Shown here in pieces: positions 38,464 to 46,565 of a DNA stretch of 64,000 nucleotides. Within the stretch, counting starts at the first letter, position 1. Each line of letters begins with the position of its first letter. This DNA is from Leptospira soteropolitanensis (GTDB lineage Bacteria; Spirochaetota; Leptospiria; Leptospirales; Leptospiraceae). A program made the translations under genes and the position numbers. The notes beneath the pieces were generated by a model, which had not been told where the DNA came from, made no database searches, and saw nothing but the letters and a program-made list of their open reading frames with translations. The stretch lies in the NCBI RefSeq assembly GCF_026151655.1, contig NZ_JAMQPN010000001.1, positions 186,001 to 250,000 on the forward strand. The letters are read 5' to 3'.

Positions 38464-39336
38464 ATGGTCCAAAGGTTAGAAGCGAAAAAATCCAAACAAA
38501 TCCTGCATGATGTGATCTTCGAGTTGCAGAATGTTTCTGAGTCCATGCAGTGGTTTTTATCGTACGACCGACTTTCTGAACTTTTAGAAATCAGAAAGGA
38601 AGAATGCCTGCGTAAGGTTTATCAGTTCAAAACATCTAAACCACAAATGACACTTTCCGGTGGATTCCATGAAGTGGACGGAGACCTTCTCGTTGATTTC
38701 CTAGCATGGAATTTAGAGTTGGACGAAGTTGCAGAAGAGTTCTTGAGAGGCGGTATTTTTTTTAGTGAACGTCCATTATATGAACTTCGTGAATCTTACA
38801 AAACTCTGATCCAAAAAACAATAGCCAATCATAAATTAGACAAGGAACTTTTATTACTTCTGACCGCAGCTACAATAGATTACGATGACGCTGTGGATTC
38901 CTATTTGATGGATAAATTCGAAATTGATTTTTTTGTCAGACGTTCCATCCATCAATTTTTAGAAAAATTCGAAATTCATCCGGAATTCGGCGCCGAAGAA
39001 TTTTTATATGAATACTTAAAAAGCCTAATCCCAACAAAGATTCTCAACTTCCGAGACATCACTCGAGAATTCAGAGACAGAACCTATTATGAGTTATATG
39101 GTAGATTTCGAGAGACAAAAAAGAAAAAGAAGAAAATTGTAAAAACGGTTTCTGATGAAGTCAAAGACTTACTTGCTTTTTTTGATTTGGAACCCGGTGC
39201 CGGCATCACCGATGTTAAAAAGAAATTCAAAGAACTTTTAAAAAAATACCACCCTGATATCAATAAAAAGGGAGAAGAGATGACCAAACGAATCATATTA
39301 AAATACAACCGTTTGGTAGAGTTGATTGGAAGATGA
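38464..39336 (+). CDS. Protein with C-terminal J-domain
   Basis: A 290-residue protein with a helical N-terminal region of unknown type (residues 1-210) and a J-domain at the C-terminus (about 230-290), with HPD at 263-265 within KKYHPDINKKG. J-domains stimulate DnaK ATPase. Placing it at the C-terminus is less common, and the Gly/Phe and zinc-finger parts of DnaJ are absent. A basic run (KKKKKK) links the two parts. It is likely a specialised co-chaperone, with the N-terminal part choosing the client. No client can be inferred. Confidence 0.8.
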   Translation: MVQRLEAKKSKQILHDVIFELQNVSESMQWFLSYDRLSELLEIRKEECLRKVYQFKTSKPQMTLSGGFHEVDGDLLVDFLAWNLELDEVAEEFLRGGIFFSERPLYELRESYKTLIQKTIANHKLDKELLLLLTAATIDYDDAVDSYLMDKFEIDFFVRRSIHQFLEKFEIHPEFGAEEFLYEYLKSLIPTKILNFRDITREFRDRTYYELYGRFRETKKKKKKIVKTVSDEVKDLLAFFDLEPGAGITDVKKKFKELLKKYHPDINKKGEEMTKRIILKYNRLVELIGR

Positions 39337-39379
39337 AACCTAACTTCATTTAAGTGAAAAAATCAAAAAGTGTATCTCC

Positions 39380-39925
39380 TTATTTCAATTGAATCTCAAA
39401 ATGATACTTAACACGAATCTCATCTTTGGCCTTCATAAAAAGAAGAGATGGGTTTTCTAATTCATATTCGGAAAACTTAACGACAAGTGATCCATTCACT
39501 TGAATGGAATTTGGATTCACAAGGCTTACTGTAGCATCAGTGGAAAAACCTTTAGTATTTCCATGAATGGTTAATTTGCCTTTAATTCTGTAAGTTTGTT
39601 CATTACCTGGTTCTACCGATTCAATTTTTACAAGGATGTTAGGTGAATCTGGATAACCCAAAATTTCTTGGATATGGGAATCCCGATTTGCATCTCCAGA
39701 AACAATTTTCAAAACCGGGATTTTGATTCCAAAGGGAGATTTTAGAATGTAATGATTTCCCGAAACTTGGATGTTCGGTGGGTCCATTTGAATTTCATTA
39801 CAAACGCCCGTTACATTTTTTGTGGTATGTTCTACAAAGAATTCAATATTCTTTTTTGTTACTTCCGCTGCAAAAATATTTGCTCCAAAAAACAAAACTG
39901 CCAAACAAACTATCTTCTTTTTCAT
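39380..39925 (-). CDS. YceI-like periplasmic protein
   Basis: A 181-residue exported protein. The start is set at the ATG of MKKKIVCLAVLFFGANIFAAE, which has a good signal peptide and a GGA-containing ribosome site; a frame from 39964 adds 13 residues but lacks a signal at its start. The mature part has the beta-rich pattern of YceI lipocalin-like proteins (for example YRIKGKLTIHGNTKGFSTDATV), which bind isoprenoid chains or act in stress. A second YceI relative is at 45913, so the window has two. The conserved pattern is weak, hence a modest score. Confidence 0.65.
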   Translation of the reverse strand: MKKKIVCLAVLFFGANIFAAEVTKKNIEFFVEHTTKNVTGVCNEIQMDPPNIQVSGNHYILKSPFGIKIPVLKIVSGDANRDSHIQEILGYPDSPNILVKIESVEPGNEQTYRIKGKLTIHGNTKGFSTDATVSLVNPNSIQVNGSLVVKFSEYELENPSLLFMKAKDEIRVKYHFEIQLK

Positions 39926-40090
39926 AGAACCATTCCTTTTCTTAACTTCAAAATGTAATGACAAGTAATGCTATAAACATAGCGCGAAAAAATATATAGA
40001 AAAAGTAGCCATCTTCTGGCTAAAAAAAGTCATACGACACAAAAAAACTTCTTCTATTCTGAAACTTAGAATAAGTAAAAAGGAATAATA

Positions 40091-40828
40091 CTACTTAGGT
40101 GAAGAAACAGGTATGGAACCTTTCCAAGTAGATATACCACTTCCTTGGATTGGATATGGTTTTCCTAAATATTTTGGAGGAGTGTCCCACTGGATGTCCC
40201 ACCAGGCAAGGATTCTTGCCGAAAATTCTCGAAATGAATAATACGTTTCTTTTTTATAAGTTCTTAGATTACATTCATAACCATATAACTCTAAATCTAA
40301 CTCTTTACCCAAATATATGGCTCTAGGTAAAAAGAATGATTGGCTAACAAAGATTGCATTTTTTACAAGAAAGACTTCCTTGGCGCGAATCAAAGTATCC
40401 AGTGTCCGAAATCCAGCATGGTCCACAAAAATATCATCTGGTTTTACTTTGTGGTTTAACATATACTCCAACATGGGTCGAAGTTCGTTGTAATCCGACT
40501 TACCATTGTCCCCTGAAAGTAAGATCTTTTTGACTCGACCTGCGTTATATAAATTCAATCCGCATTCCAGCCGGTCCATAAGAATGGGAGAAGGAGTTTT
40601 TCCATAAACAGCGGCGCCAGGAACGATGGCCACTTCTGCTTCAGGGATTTCCATCACTTGGTTCGAATGAACTGAGGTTTGGTAAACATACCAAAATCGC
40701 AAATTGGTTGCCAATGCGACAAAAACCAGAACTCCCAAAATCAAAGCAAACCCAAGAAATAGGGATTTCCACTTGACCCTTGAGAGGAATTGGAGCGTCT
40801 TATTTATGTAGGTCGCGCGGTTCGTCAT
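40091..40828 (-). CDS. SanA/YdcF-like DUF218 membrane protein
   Basis: A 245-residue protein with one N-terminal membrane segment (about 22-42) and a DUF218 domain (about 63-205) with AIVPGAAVYG and the helix SPILMDRLECGLNLYNAG, typical of SanA (a vancomycin-sensitivity protein in enterics) and YdcF. The role is in the envelope and the molecular function is unknown. The chosen start (ATG, 40826-40828) shares two bases with the start of the divergent M23 gene. An alternative TTG start at 40885 adds 19 residues that look unnatural, so it is not used. Confidence 0.75.
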   Translation of the reverse strand: MTNRATYINKTLQFLSRVKWKSLFLGFALILGVLVFVALATNLRFWYVYQTSVHSNQVMEIPEAEVAIVPGAAVYGKTPSPILMDRLECGLNLYNAGRVKKILLSGDNGKSDYNELRPMLEYMLNHKVKPDDIFVDHAGFRTLDTLIRAKEVFLVKNAIFVSQSFFLPRAIYLGKELDLELYGYECNLRTYKKETYYSFREFSARILAWWDIQWDTPPKYLGKPYPIQGSGISTWKGSIPVSSPK

Positions 40829-41840
40829 GAAGAAAAAAATTAAAGAGATTACGTCTGTTTTTTCACAGGACAATCCGAAAATCAAGAAACAGATTGATAA
40901 GGTGAAAGAAAAAGGTCATCAACGGATGACCATTCTCGTCATTCCTCACGGATATGATAGTTCTTTCCACTTTCAAATTTCTCATTTTACCATTCTATTT
41001 TTTTTGGCCTTAACGATTGGACTTTTGAGCCTTGCCATCTTTGGGATAGTTCGATCCAGTAATACCCAAACACAAATCAACCAACTCTCCAAAATTTACG
41101 GAACTTATTTCGATACTTATATCAATCATGCAAACCAATTAGAAGAGATGAAAGAAGAGTATTCTAAACTGAATGAAAACATGTTAGAACTTTTTACTTT
41201 GATCGATGGACAAGACGATGAACTTTTAAAAATTCCTACCGAAGATTGGATTGAAACTTCTGCTATAGATTCGCTTCAAAAAGAAGAAAAAGAAGACAAA
41301 CAATTAGATGTCGGTCGAAAATATTTAAGCGAAATTTATGACTTCCGTCAACTTAAACATAGAATGGATCAATACCAACGATTGGTGGAAGCAAATTACC
41401 AATTTTTATACCAACGATCCGATATTTTATCCAGGACACCACTATTTAACCCAATGTATTCCTATAATTTAACATCACCCTTTGGAATGAGAAAGTCACC
41501 TACCACTGGTTATTGGGAATACCATGATGGTTTGGACATGGCAAATGCAACCGGTACTCCCATTTATGCTTCTGCACCGGGACGTGTCGTTCGAGTTACT
41601 TACTCCAATGTTGGATATGGACACCATGTCATCATCCAACATGACTTCGGCTTTAGTACGTTATATGGCCACTGCTCAAGAATTTATGTAAGAACCGGAC
41701 AAGAAGTCAAAGCTGGCGAACAAATTGCCGAAGTGGGAGCCACAGGAAACGTAACCGGCCCACATTTACATTATGAAATATTCATTTCCGAGGAAGGAAA
41801 AACAGATCCCGAACAATATATGCAGGCAGGAGTTTACTGA
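40827..41840 (+). CDS. Membrane-anchored M23 peptidase
   Basis: A 337-residue protein with a membrane segment (about 50-72), a coiled-coil-like region (about 75-180) and a C-terminal M23 domain (about 205-330). The zinc and catalytic motifs are complete: the His and Asp in EYHDGLDMA, the HxH of GPHLHYEI and the YGHCSRI segment. The layout resembles NlpD/MepM-like or EnvC-like factors that cut or regulate cell wall at division. The stop is followed directly by the TTG start of ligA. The starts of this gene and the SanA-like gene form the shared sequence CATG. Confidence 0.87.
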   Translation: MKKKIKEITSVFSQDNPKIKKQIDKVKEKGHQRMTILVIPHGYDSSFHFQISHFTILFFLALTIGLLSLAIFGIVRSSNTQTQINQLSKIYGTYFDTYINHANQLEEMKEEYSKLNENMLELFTLIDGQDDELLKIPTEDWIETSAIDSLQKEEKEDKQLDVGRKYLSEIYDFRQLKHRMDQYQRLVEANYQFLYQRSDILSRTPLFNPMYSYNLTSPFGMRKSPTTGYWEYHDGLDMANATGTPIYASAPGRVVRVTYSNVGYGHHVIIQHDFGFSTLYGHCSRIYVRTGQEVKAGEQIAEVGATGNVTGPHLHYEIFISEEGKTDPEQYMQAGVY

Positions 41841-43847
41841 TTGGCTAAGAAAGATAATCCTGCCAAAAGAGTTTCCGAACTTCGCAAAGAGATCCAAAAA
41901 CATAACGATCTCTACTATAAAAAAAATACACCTAAAATTTCGGACAAAGAGTTTGATCTTTTAGTCAAAGAATTACAATCTTTAGAAAAAGCAAACCCGG
42001 ATTTGGTGAAAGAATCATCTCCTACCCAACAAGTTGGATCAGATCTCTCTCCACAATTTAGTAAATTCAAACACAAAGTTCCAGTTTTATCATTAGAGAA
42101 TACATACAATGAAACAGAACTTTCCGAATGGTTAGAAAAAACAGGTCTCGATGAACTCTACTCCTTAGAATGGAAAATCGACGGTGCTTCCATCTTGTTA
42201 TATTATGAAAATGGAAAACTCACTTATTGTGTGACAAGAGGTTCTGGTGGCATTGGAGACATTGTCACCGAAAATGTCAAAACCATCGAATCTATACCGC
42301 AAACACTTTCTGAACCCTTGAACCTTTCGGTCCGAGGAGAAATATTTATGACCTTCACTGATTTTGAAGAATTCAATGAGGAATATGGCGGTAAGTTTGC
42401 TAATCCAAGGAACTTGGCTGCGGGATCTATCAAACAAAAAGATCCACTTGATGTCGCCAAACGTCCGTTAAGAATATATGTTTATGATGCGTATTTTTTT
42501 TCTTCCAGAAATGGAATCAACAAACATAAAGATGTAATTTCTCTTTTAAAAAAAGAAAAGTTTCCCCTTGCACCTGATACTACGATCATCAAAGGAAAAA
42601 ACTTAATCAAAGAAATAGAAACATTTAAAAAGAAAAAAGATAAAATGCCATTCCCTGTGGATGGCCTAGTGATCAAATTAGATGACCTCAACCTCCGGGA
42701 AAGTTTGGGTGAAACAAGCCAGTCCCCACGTTGGGCCCGTGCCTTCAAGTTTGACGCTTTACTCAAAGAAACCACCATTGAAGAAATCGATTTTGCTATC
42801 GGACGAACAGGAAAAATCACACCGAGAGCAAAAGTCATTCCCATCTCGCTCGCAGGCACTACTGTCACATACGCCACCTTACACAACCAAGACTATATCG
42901 ATCAATTAGGTGCAGGGATAGGTGCAAAAGTATTAATCTCCAAACGCGGAGAGATCATTCCTGCTGTCGAAAAAGTTACAGTTCCCCCAAAATCCGTTTT
43001 TGTATTACCAAAAGAATGTCCTGCTTGCAAAACAAAATTAACAAAGGTAGACGACTCTGTTGATTTTTTCTGCACCAATCGAAATTGTCCAGAACGCAAA
43101 TTAAACCAACTCATTTTCTTTTGTTCCAAAAAACAAATGAATATCGAAGGGCTCGGCGAAAAACAAATTCAAATTTTCTTTGAAAAAGGTTGGGTCAAAG
43201 ACATTCCTGATTTATACACATTAAATAAATACAAAGACGCCATACTAGAGTTAGATGGTTTCGGCGAAAAATCGGTAAAAATTATTTTTGATGCCATCGA
43301 AAAATCTAAAGAAAAAGATTTTCGGTTTACCTTACCTTCGATTGGGCTAAACGAAGTTGGACCTAAGGTTACAGAAATCCTTATTGAAAATGGATTTGAC
43401 TCTTGGGAAAAACTTGTCACTCTTTCCAAGTCGAAAAATGCAGAAGAAGAACTAACCTCCATTCATGGCATTGGTCCACGTACCATTGAAGCCTTACTCA
43501 CTCACTTACAAGACAAAGAAACCTTAAAACTCGTTAGCACTCTCACCAAACTTGGTCTTAAATTCCAAGCAGACGAAACAGAAAAAAGCGATATACAACC
43601 GTTTGTTGGTCAAAGTTGGTGTGTGACAGGGAGTTTCGAAAATTTCCAACCTCGAGATATAGCAATGGACCTCATCACCAAACATGGGGGGAAAAAAGTT
43701 TCTGGCGTTTCTTCGAAAACCACTCACTTACTGTATGGTCCCGGTGCCGGTTCCAAACTGGAAAAAGCTACCGAACTCGGAGTGACTTTAGTTTCAGAAT
43801 CCGAATTTTTAAAGTTATTGAAAAGAGAAGGGATCCCATTGTCATAA
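41841..43847 (+). CDS. ligA: NAD-dependent DNA ligase
   Basis: LigA seals nicks in replication and repair, using NAD. The 668 residues match the usual length. The adenylation Lys is in EWKIDGAS (Lys112). The zinc finger has CPAC and CTNRNC, two HhH repeats follow (about 495-570), and the C-terminus has a BRCT domain (about 590-665). The TTG start directly follows the stop of the M23 gene. After this gene there is a 930-base stretch with no clear gene. Confidence 0.97.
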   Translation: MAKKDNPAKRVSELRKEIQKHNDLYYKKNTPKISDKEFDLLVKELQSLEKANPDLVKESSPTQQVGSDLSPQFSKFKHKVPVLSLENTYNETELSEWLEKTGLDELYSLEWKIDGASILLYYENGKLTYCVTRGSGGIGDIVTENVKTIESIPQTLSEPLNLSVRGEIFMTFTDFEEFNEEYGGKFANPRNLAAGSIKQKDPLDVAKRPLRIYVYDAYFFSSRNGINKHKDVISLLKKEKFPLAPDTTIIKGKNLIKEIETFKKKKDKMPFPVDGLVIKLDDLNLRESLGETSQSPRWARAFKFDALLKETTIEEIDFAIGRTGKITPRAKVIPISLAGTTVTYATLHNQDYIDQLGAGIGAKVLISKRGEIIPAVEKVTVPPKSVFVLPKECPACKTKLTKVDDSVDFFCTNRNCPERKLNQLIFFCSKKQMNIEGLGEKQIQIFFEKGWVKDIPDLYTLNKYKDAILELDGFGEKSVKIIFDAIEKSKEKDFRFTLPSIGLNEVGPKVTEILIENGFDSWEKLVTLSKSKNAEEELTSIHGIGPRTIEALLTHLQDKETLKLVSTLTKLGLKFQADETEKSDIQPFVGQSWCVTGSFENFQPRDIAMDLITKHGGKKVSGVSSKTTHLLYGPGAGSKLEKATELGVTLVSESEFLKLLKREGIPLS

Positions 43848-43907
43848 TGGGAAAACTTTATTTGTAACACTAACAACAAGTTTGATGAGTTTTTATACAC
43901 ACTACAA

Positions 43908-43986
43908 ATAAACGCAGAGAAAATGGCGGTTATGCGCAATACATTTATCACCGGACAGTTCGTACGTTATCCGAGTTACAATTAAC
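43908..43986 (+). repeat. Diverged direct repeat, copy A
   Basis: Begins ATAAACGCAG and ends TTATCCGAGTTACAATTAAC. It matches copy B at both ends, with about equal length (79 versus 80 bases), while the middle differs. An imperfect internal palindrome (ATAAACGC with GCGGTTAT) is partly kept. Confidence 0.6.
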
Positions 43987-44320
43987 AGCAGCCTCAATAT
44001 CCTCCACAATAGTGGAGAAGTCTTGATTTAGAAAAGAATGAACTGATCATTTTCTGGGCGCCTCGAATCCGTTAGGTGAATCATATTCGATCCTAATACC
44101 GACCGCGCTATCCGCTCCAATCTTTCCAATCTATTCGTGAATCAAAATATAAAGTTTATGGAAAGGATTTCCGCTACTATCGCTGGCACGGGGGTTTGGG
44201 ATAAGCTAAGAAAATTCTAAAAAGATACGTCTGTGTTAATGGTATACCATCATCAATTTCCTATGGAGCTATAAACCAAATGTGTAGCAATAGATAACTA
44301 TGCATTTATACGAATTTCAG

Positions 44321-44400
44321 ATAAACGCAGAAAATATTGCCGACTATTTGTATTGCGTTTATCGCTCGCCTGTTCTCAGGTTATCCGAGTTGCAATTAAC
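44321..44400 (+). repeat. Diverged direct repeat, copy B, with perfect palindrome
   Basis: Begins ATAAACGCAG and ends TTATCCGAGTTGCAATTAAC, one base different from copy A at the 3' end. A 10-bp perfect inverted repeat, GATAAACGCA (44320-44329) and TGCGTTTATC (44354-44363), surrounds a 24-base loop. Conserved ends with a variable centre and internal folding recall integron attC sites, but the standard end motifs are not present. Confidence 0.6.
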
Positions 44401-44775
44401 CGCCACCAAACCCCCGTCCCCTCACCCATTCTTCACAAACCAAGAGATGGAAATTGTAAATTAGAATCCACTCCTGTGTTAGGTGAAATTTACCACAGAT
44501 ATCTGGAAGAAGAGCGCTTAAGAAAGTTAGATTCTCTTTTAGGCTTTACTTGCTTCGATTTATATTCTTTACATAAGAATCTCTTACATATAAGAGAAGG
44601 ATTCCTTATACCCTCGTGATTGATCAATCAATGATTTTTAGAGTAACGTCTTTGTTTTGAATAAGAATTCAATAAGTTCTGTTTGGTTTTTGTCTCCTAA
44701 GTCATTCCAATTTGCAACTAGCGTCTAACTTAGCGAACATTTTGTTCAAGATTATAGTTTCGGCGAGGCTCAGGC

Positions 44776-45201
44776 TTAATTCATTTTTATCTTAGCAATT
44801 TCACGACCATCGTTATCAAAATATGAATAGATAATTACAATGCCATTGTCACTAAAAATTTTCAAATCACTATTTGTTGAAATTTTCTTTCTTATTGTGG
44901 GTTCCATAAGATTAATCCACTTTTTTTTAATTTCGAACGGATCACCGGAAATCATTGTATAATTATAAATTAGCTCTAAATTTGTAGTGGAAGTTTCATA
45001 ATCTAAGCGAGTGGATTCATCTAGCAGCATTGGCACTTTTGCATTGATGTTATCTACCGCAAAGTCTAAGATTTCTATAGGTGTTTCTAATCTTCCAATT
45101 TGGGGATTGTTGAAAGTTTTGTTCAGTAAAATGAAAGACACGCCAAATTAAAAAACTAAAAAAAGAATCAATAAGATAGTTTTTGATTTACCAAGAGCCA
45201 T
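44776..45201 (-). pseudogene. Small exported/membrane protein gene interrupted by an in-frame TAA
   Basis: Read from the ATG at 45201, which has an AGGAGG ribosome site four bases upstream, the protein begins MALGKSKTILLILFLVF, then meets TAA (45148-45150). The same frame continues without a break as FGVSFILLNKTFNN for 121 more codons to 44776. The stop falls in the middle of a hydrophobic signal-like segment, and the start overlaps the previous gene by 14 bases, so a single-base change in a once-intact gene is the simplest view. A GTG at 45141 could still restart translation, but without the signal. The product has no known family. Confidence 0.75.
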
Positions 45202-45526
45202 GTATCCTCCTTCGGATAGATTCAATAATTTCTACCTGCATTGTCCAGATAAATGGTAATATATATATATAGCCAAAGGCAATAAAAATACGGATAATCC
45301 CTCTTATTGAAGTTATGGAAAAAAATTGCAAAAAAGTTGTCCCTTGAGTCAGAAAATAAGAATATATTATGCTTGGTGATATCACGTAACTTAATATAAC
45401 CAGCTGAAACAAAAAAATCACCATCCAATACTTGAAAAAAGGATCAACTTGCATTTTAAAATGGTCGAAGGAAAAATCTTTTCTCTTTTTCCGATAATGT
45501 TCAAAAACTACTAAAAGTAAATTCAA
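45188..45526 (-). CDS. Small integral membrane protein, hypothetical
   Basis: A 112-residue protein with two or three hydrophobic spans (about 35-56 and 70-94) and a basic stretch YRKKRKD near the start. The TTG at 45526 has no strong ribosome site; an internal ATG at 45454 (MQVDPFFKYW) is an alternative start. The frame is open upstream without a start, so the gene may be a truncated 3' remnant. It overlaps the broken gene next to it, forming a two-gene minus-strand unit in an otherwise gene-poor stretch. No family recognised. Confidence 0.5.
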   Translation of the reverse strand: MNLLLVVFEHYRKKRKDFSFDHFKMQVDPFFKYWMVIFLFQLVILSYVISPSIIYSYFLTQGTTFLQFFSITSIRGIIRIFIAFGYIYILPFIWTMQVEIIESIRRRIHGSW

Positions 45527-45912
45527 TGCTTCCGTTTCCTGAAATATGAACGAAGAATGTAATGTTTTATTGCTTTTTACAAGACATATTTAGATTGCAA
45601 GCTCCAGTATTTTTTTTTAGAAGAACTTGAACCATTATTAATCAGCTGACCGGCGGTTTCTGTTGTCGCTTGCGCTCGTTAGTCCAAAGATTACTTGTGT
45701 ATTCATATAAGGTTCACCTACATTGAGTATACCCGGTAGTCGCCCCGCTTGTCCATACATACTGGTTCTTGTAGTGATTCCATTTTTATATATCGTTGTA
45801 GACCGAGTAATTGGCTAGGCTCAAGGATTATGAACCAAACTTAATTGCCGAAATACAATACACCCTATCCAAATCGCCAAGAAAGTTTCTTCAAACGATT
45901 TGGATTAAAATT
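45527..45912. other. Intergenic stretch with possible gene remnant
   Basis: About 390 bases without a complete gene. The left part has a T-rich run (45611-45619). The centre carries the 58-codon minus-strand open frame listed separately. I see no promoter or terminator that stands out. The end near 45900 is the stop of the YceI gene. Confidence 0.6.
45638..45814 (-). pseudogene. Possible 3' remnant of a repeat-rich (RHS/YD-like) gene
   Basis: A minus-strand frame open for 58 codons with no start, ending at TAA (45638). It reads like structured protein: TRSTTIYKNGITTRTSMYGQ, then AGRLPGILNVGEPYMN. The Thr/Tyr/Gly-rich strand pattern recalls YD-repeat/RHS proteins, but the stretch is too short to prove a family. 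An upstream in-frame TAG (45815) and lack of a start suggest decay. It could also be chance. Confidence 0.3.
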
Positions 45913-46518
45913 TTATTTACAAACTTTCTTTAAAGTAGAGACAACTTTAACATCAACAGTCGGCCAAAGTTTGCTTACACCATCAGATCCTTTGTGTAAA
46001 TCGTTACATTCTGCATTCAGTTGATTCAATCCAGTTTGAAGACCGAGGCTAACAACATCTACCGTCCCAGTCACTTCGACAATCTCATCTTTCCAAACAA
46101 AATTGACAGGTATTGAGGTTTTAGAATTTCCATATCGTAAATTCAATTTTGCAGTGCCTGTGTCCCCGGAAGCAATATCAGAAAAATTACCGGAGATTTT
46201 GCCATTCCCTTTCACTGATCTAAAAAAGAATTTTTTAATTTTTCCATCACGATCAGGTACTCCAGAATTGACCGACGAAACATCAATTTGAAACTGAAGC
46301 GATTTCACAGCACCTAACTTTGTTTTGTCCTTTTGTTTTCCAATCACCTTGATAGAATCAAACTTACCTTTAACACCTGTTTTTTCTGCAAATTTGAACG
46401 CTGTCCATTCTAGGGAGGTTTGGGCGGGGTCATACTCATACGTACAGTTTTCTTGTGCGATCAGTTCGAAGGATAAACAGAGTGCGATTAGTACCAAAGT
46501 GGAATTAAAAATTTTCAT
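45913..46518 (-). CDS. YceI-family periplasmic protein
   Basis: A 201-residue exported protein with a clear signal peptide (MKIFNSTLVLIALCLSFELIAQ). The mature start, YEYDPAQTSLEWTAFKFAEKTGVKGKFDS, is the canonical YceI opening. The beta-barrel pattern continues to the end. Three Cys residues (near the start of the mature chain, at about 182, and the penultimate residue) may form a disulfide. YceI proteins bind polyisoprenoids and may act in envelope stress. It is divergent from the ABC exporter gene, 47 bases away. Confidence 0.85.
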   Translation of the reverse strand: MKIFNSTLVLIALCLSFELIAQENCTYEYDPAQTSLEWTAFKFAEKTGVKGKFDSIKVIGKQKDKTKLGAVKSLQFQIDVSSVNSGVPDRDGKIKKFFFRSVKGNGKISGNFSDIASGDTGTAKLNLRYGNSKTSIPVNFVWKDEIVEVTGTVDVVSLGLQTGLNQLNAECNDLHKGSDGVSKLWPTVDVKVVSTLKKVCK

Positions 46519-46565
46519 AGAAACCTCTTGTTGAAATTAGAAAATCTAGAACAAAGTTTTGTCAA

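Larger units (their letters stand above)
43848..44775. other. Gene-poor accessory stretch with repeats and palindromes
   Basis: No convincing gene lies in this 928-base region. It holds two diverged copies of an about 80-base element (43908-43986, 44321-44400), a palindrome inside the second copy, the string GTTAGGTGAA twice (44071, 44478), and a GTCTAAC-type hairpin near 44722. The frames seen here (for example 88 codons at 44353) cross the repeat and look accidental. It may be decayed DNA at an insertion hotspot. Confidence 0.7.

Noticed and set aside
40829..40885. Upstream TTG start for the SanA-like gene
   Set aside because: It would add 19 unusual residues and place the start deep in the divergent M23 gene, with no ribosome site.
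44180..44200. Sigma-54-like promoter CTGGCACGGGGGTTTGG
   Set aside because: The -24 GG fits, but the -12 element has GG instead of GC, and no gene starts within 300 bases downstream on that strand.
44353..44619. 88-codon plus-strand frame in the gene-poor stretch
   Set aside because: It starts with TTG inside repeat copy B, has no ribosome site and no recognisable pattern; its first half crosses a palindrome. Probably accidental.
44776..45526. Toxin-antitoxin pair
   Set aside because: The two small overlapping genes look like TA size, but one is a multi-span membrane protein and the other has a signal segment; neither has a TA motif.
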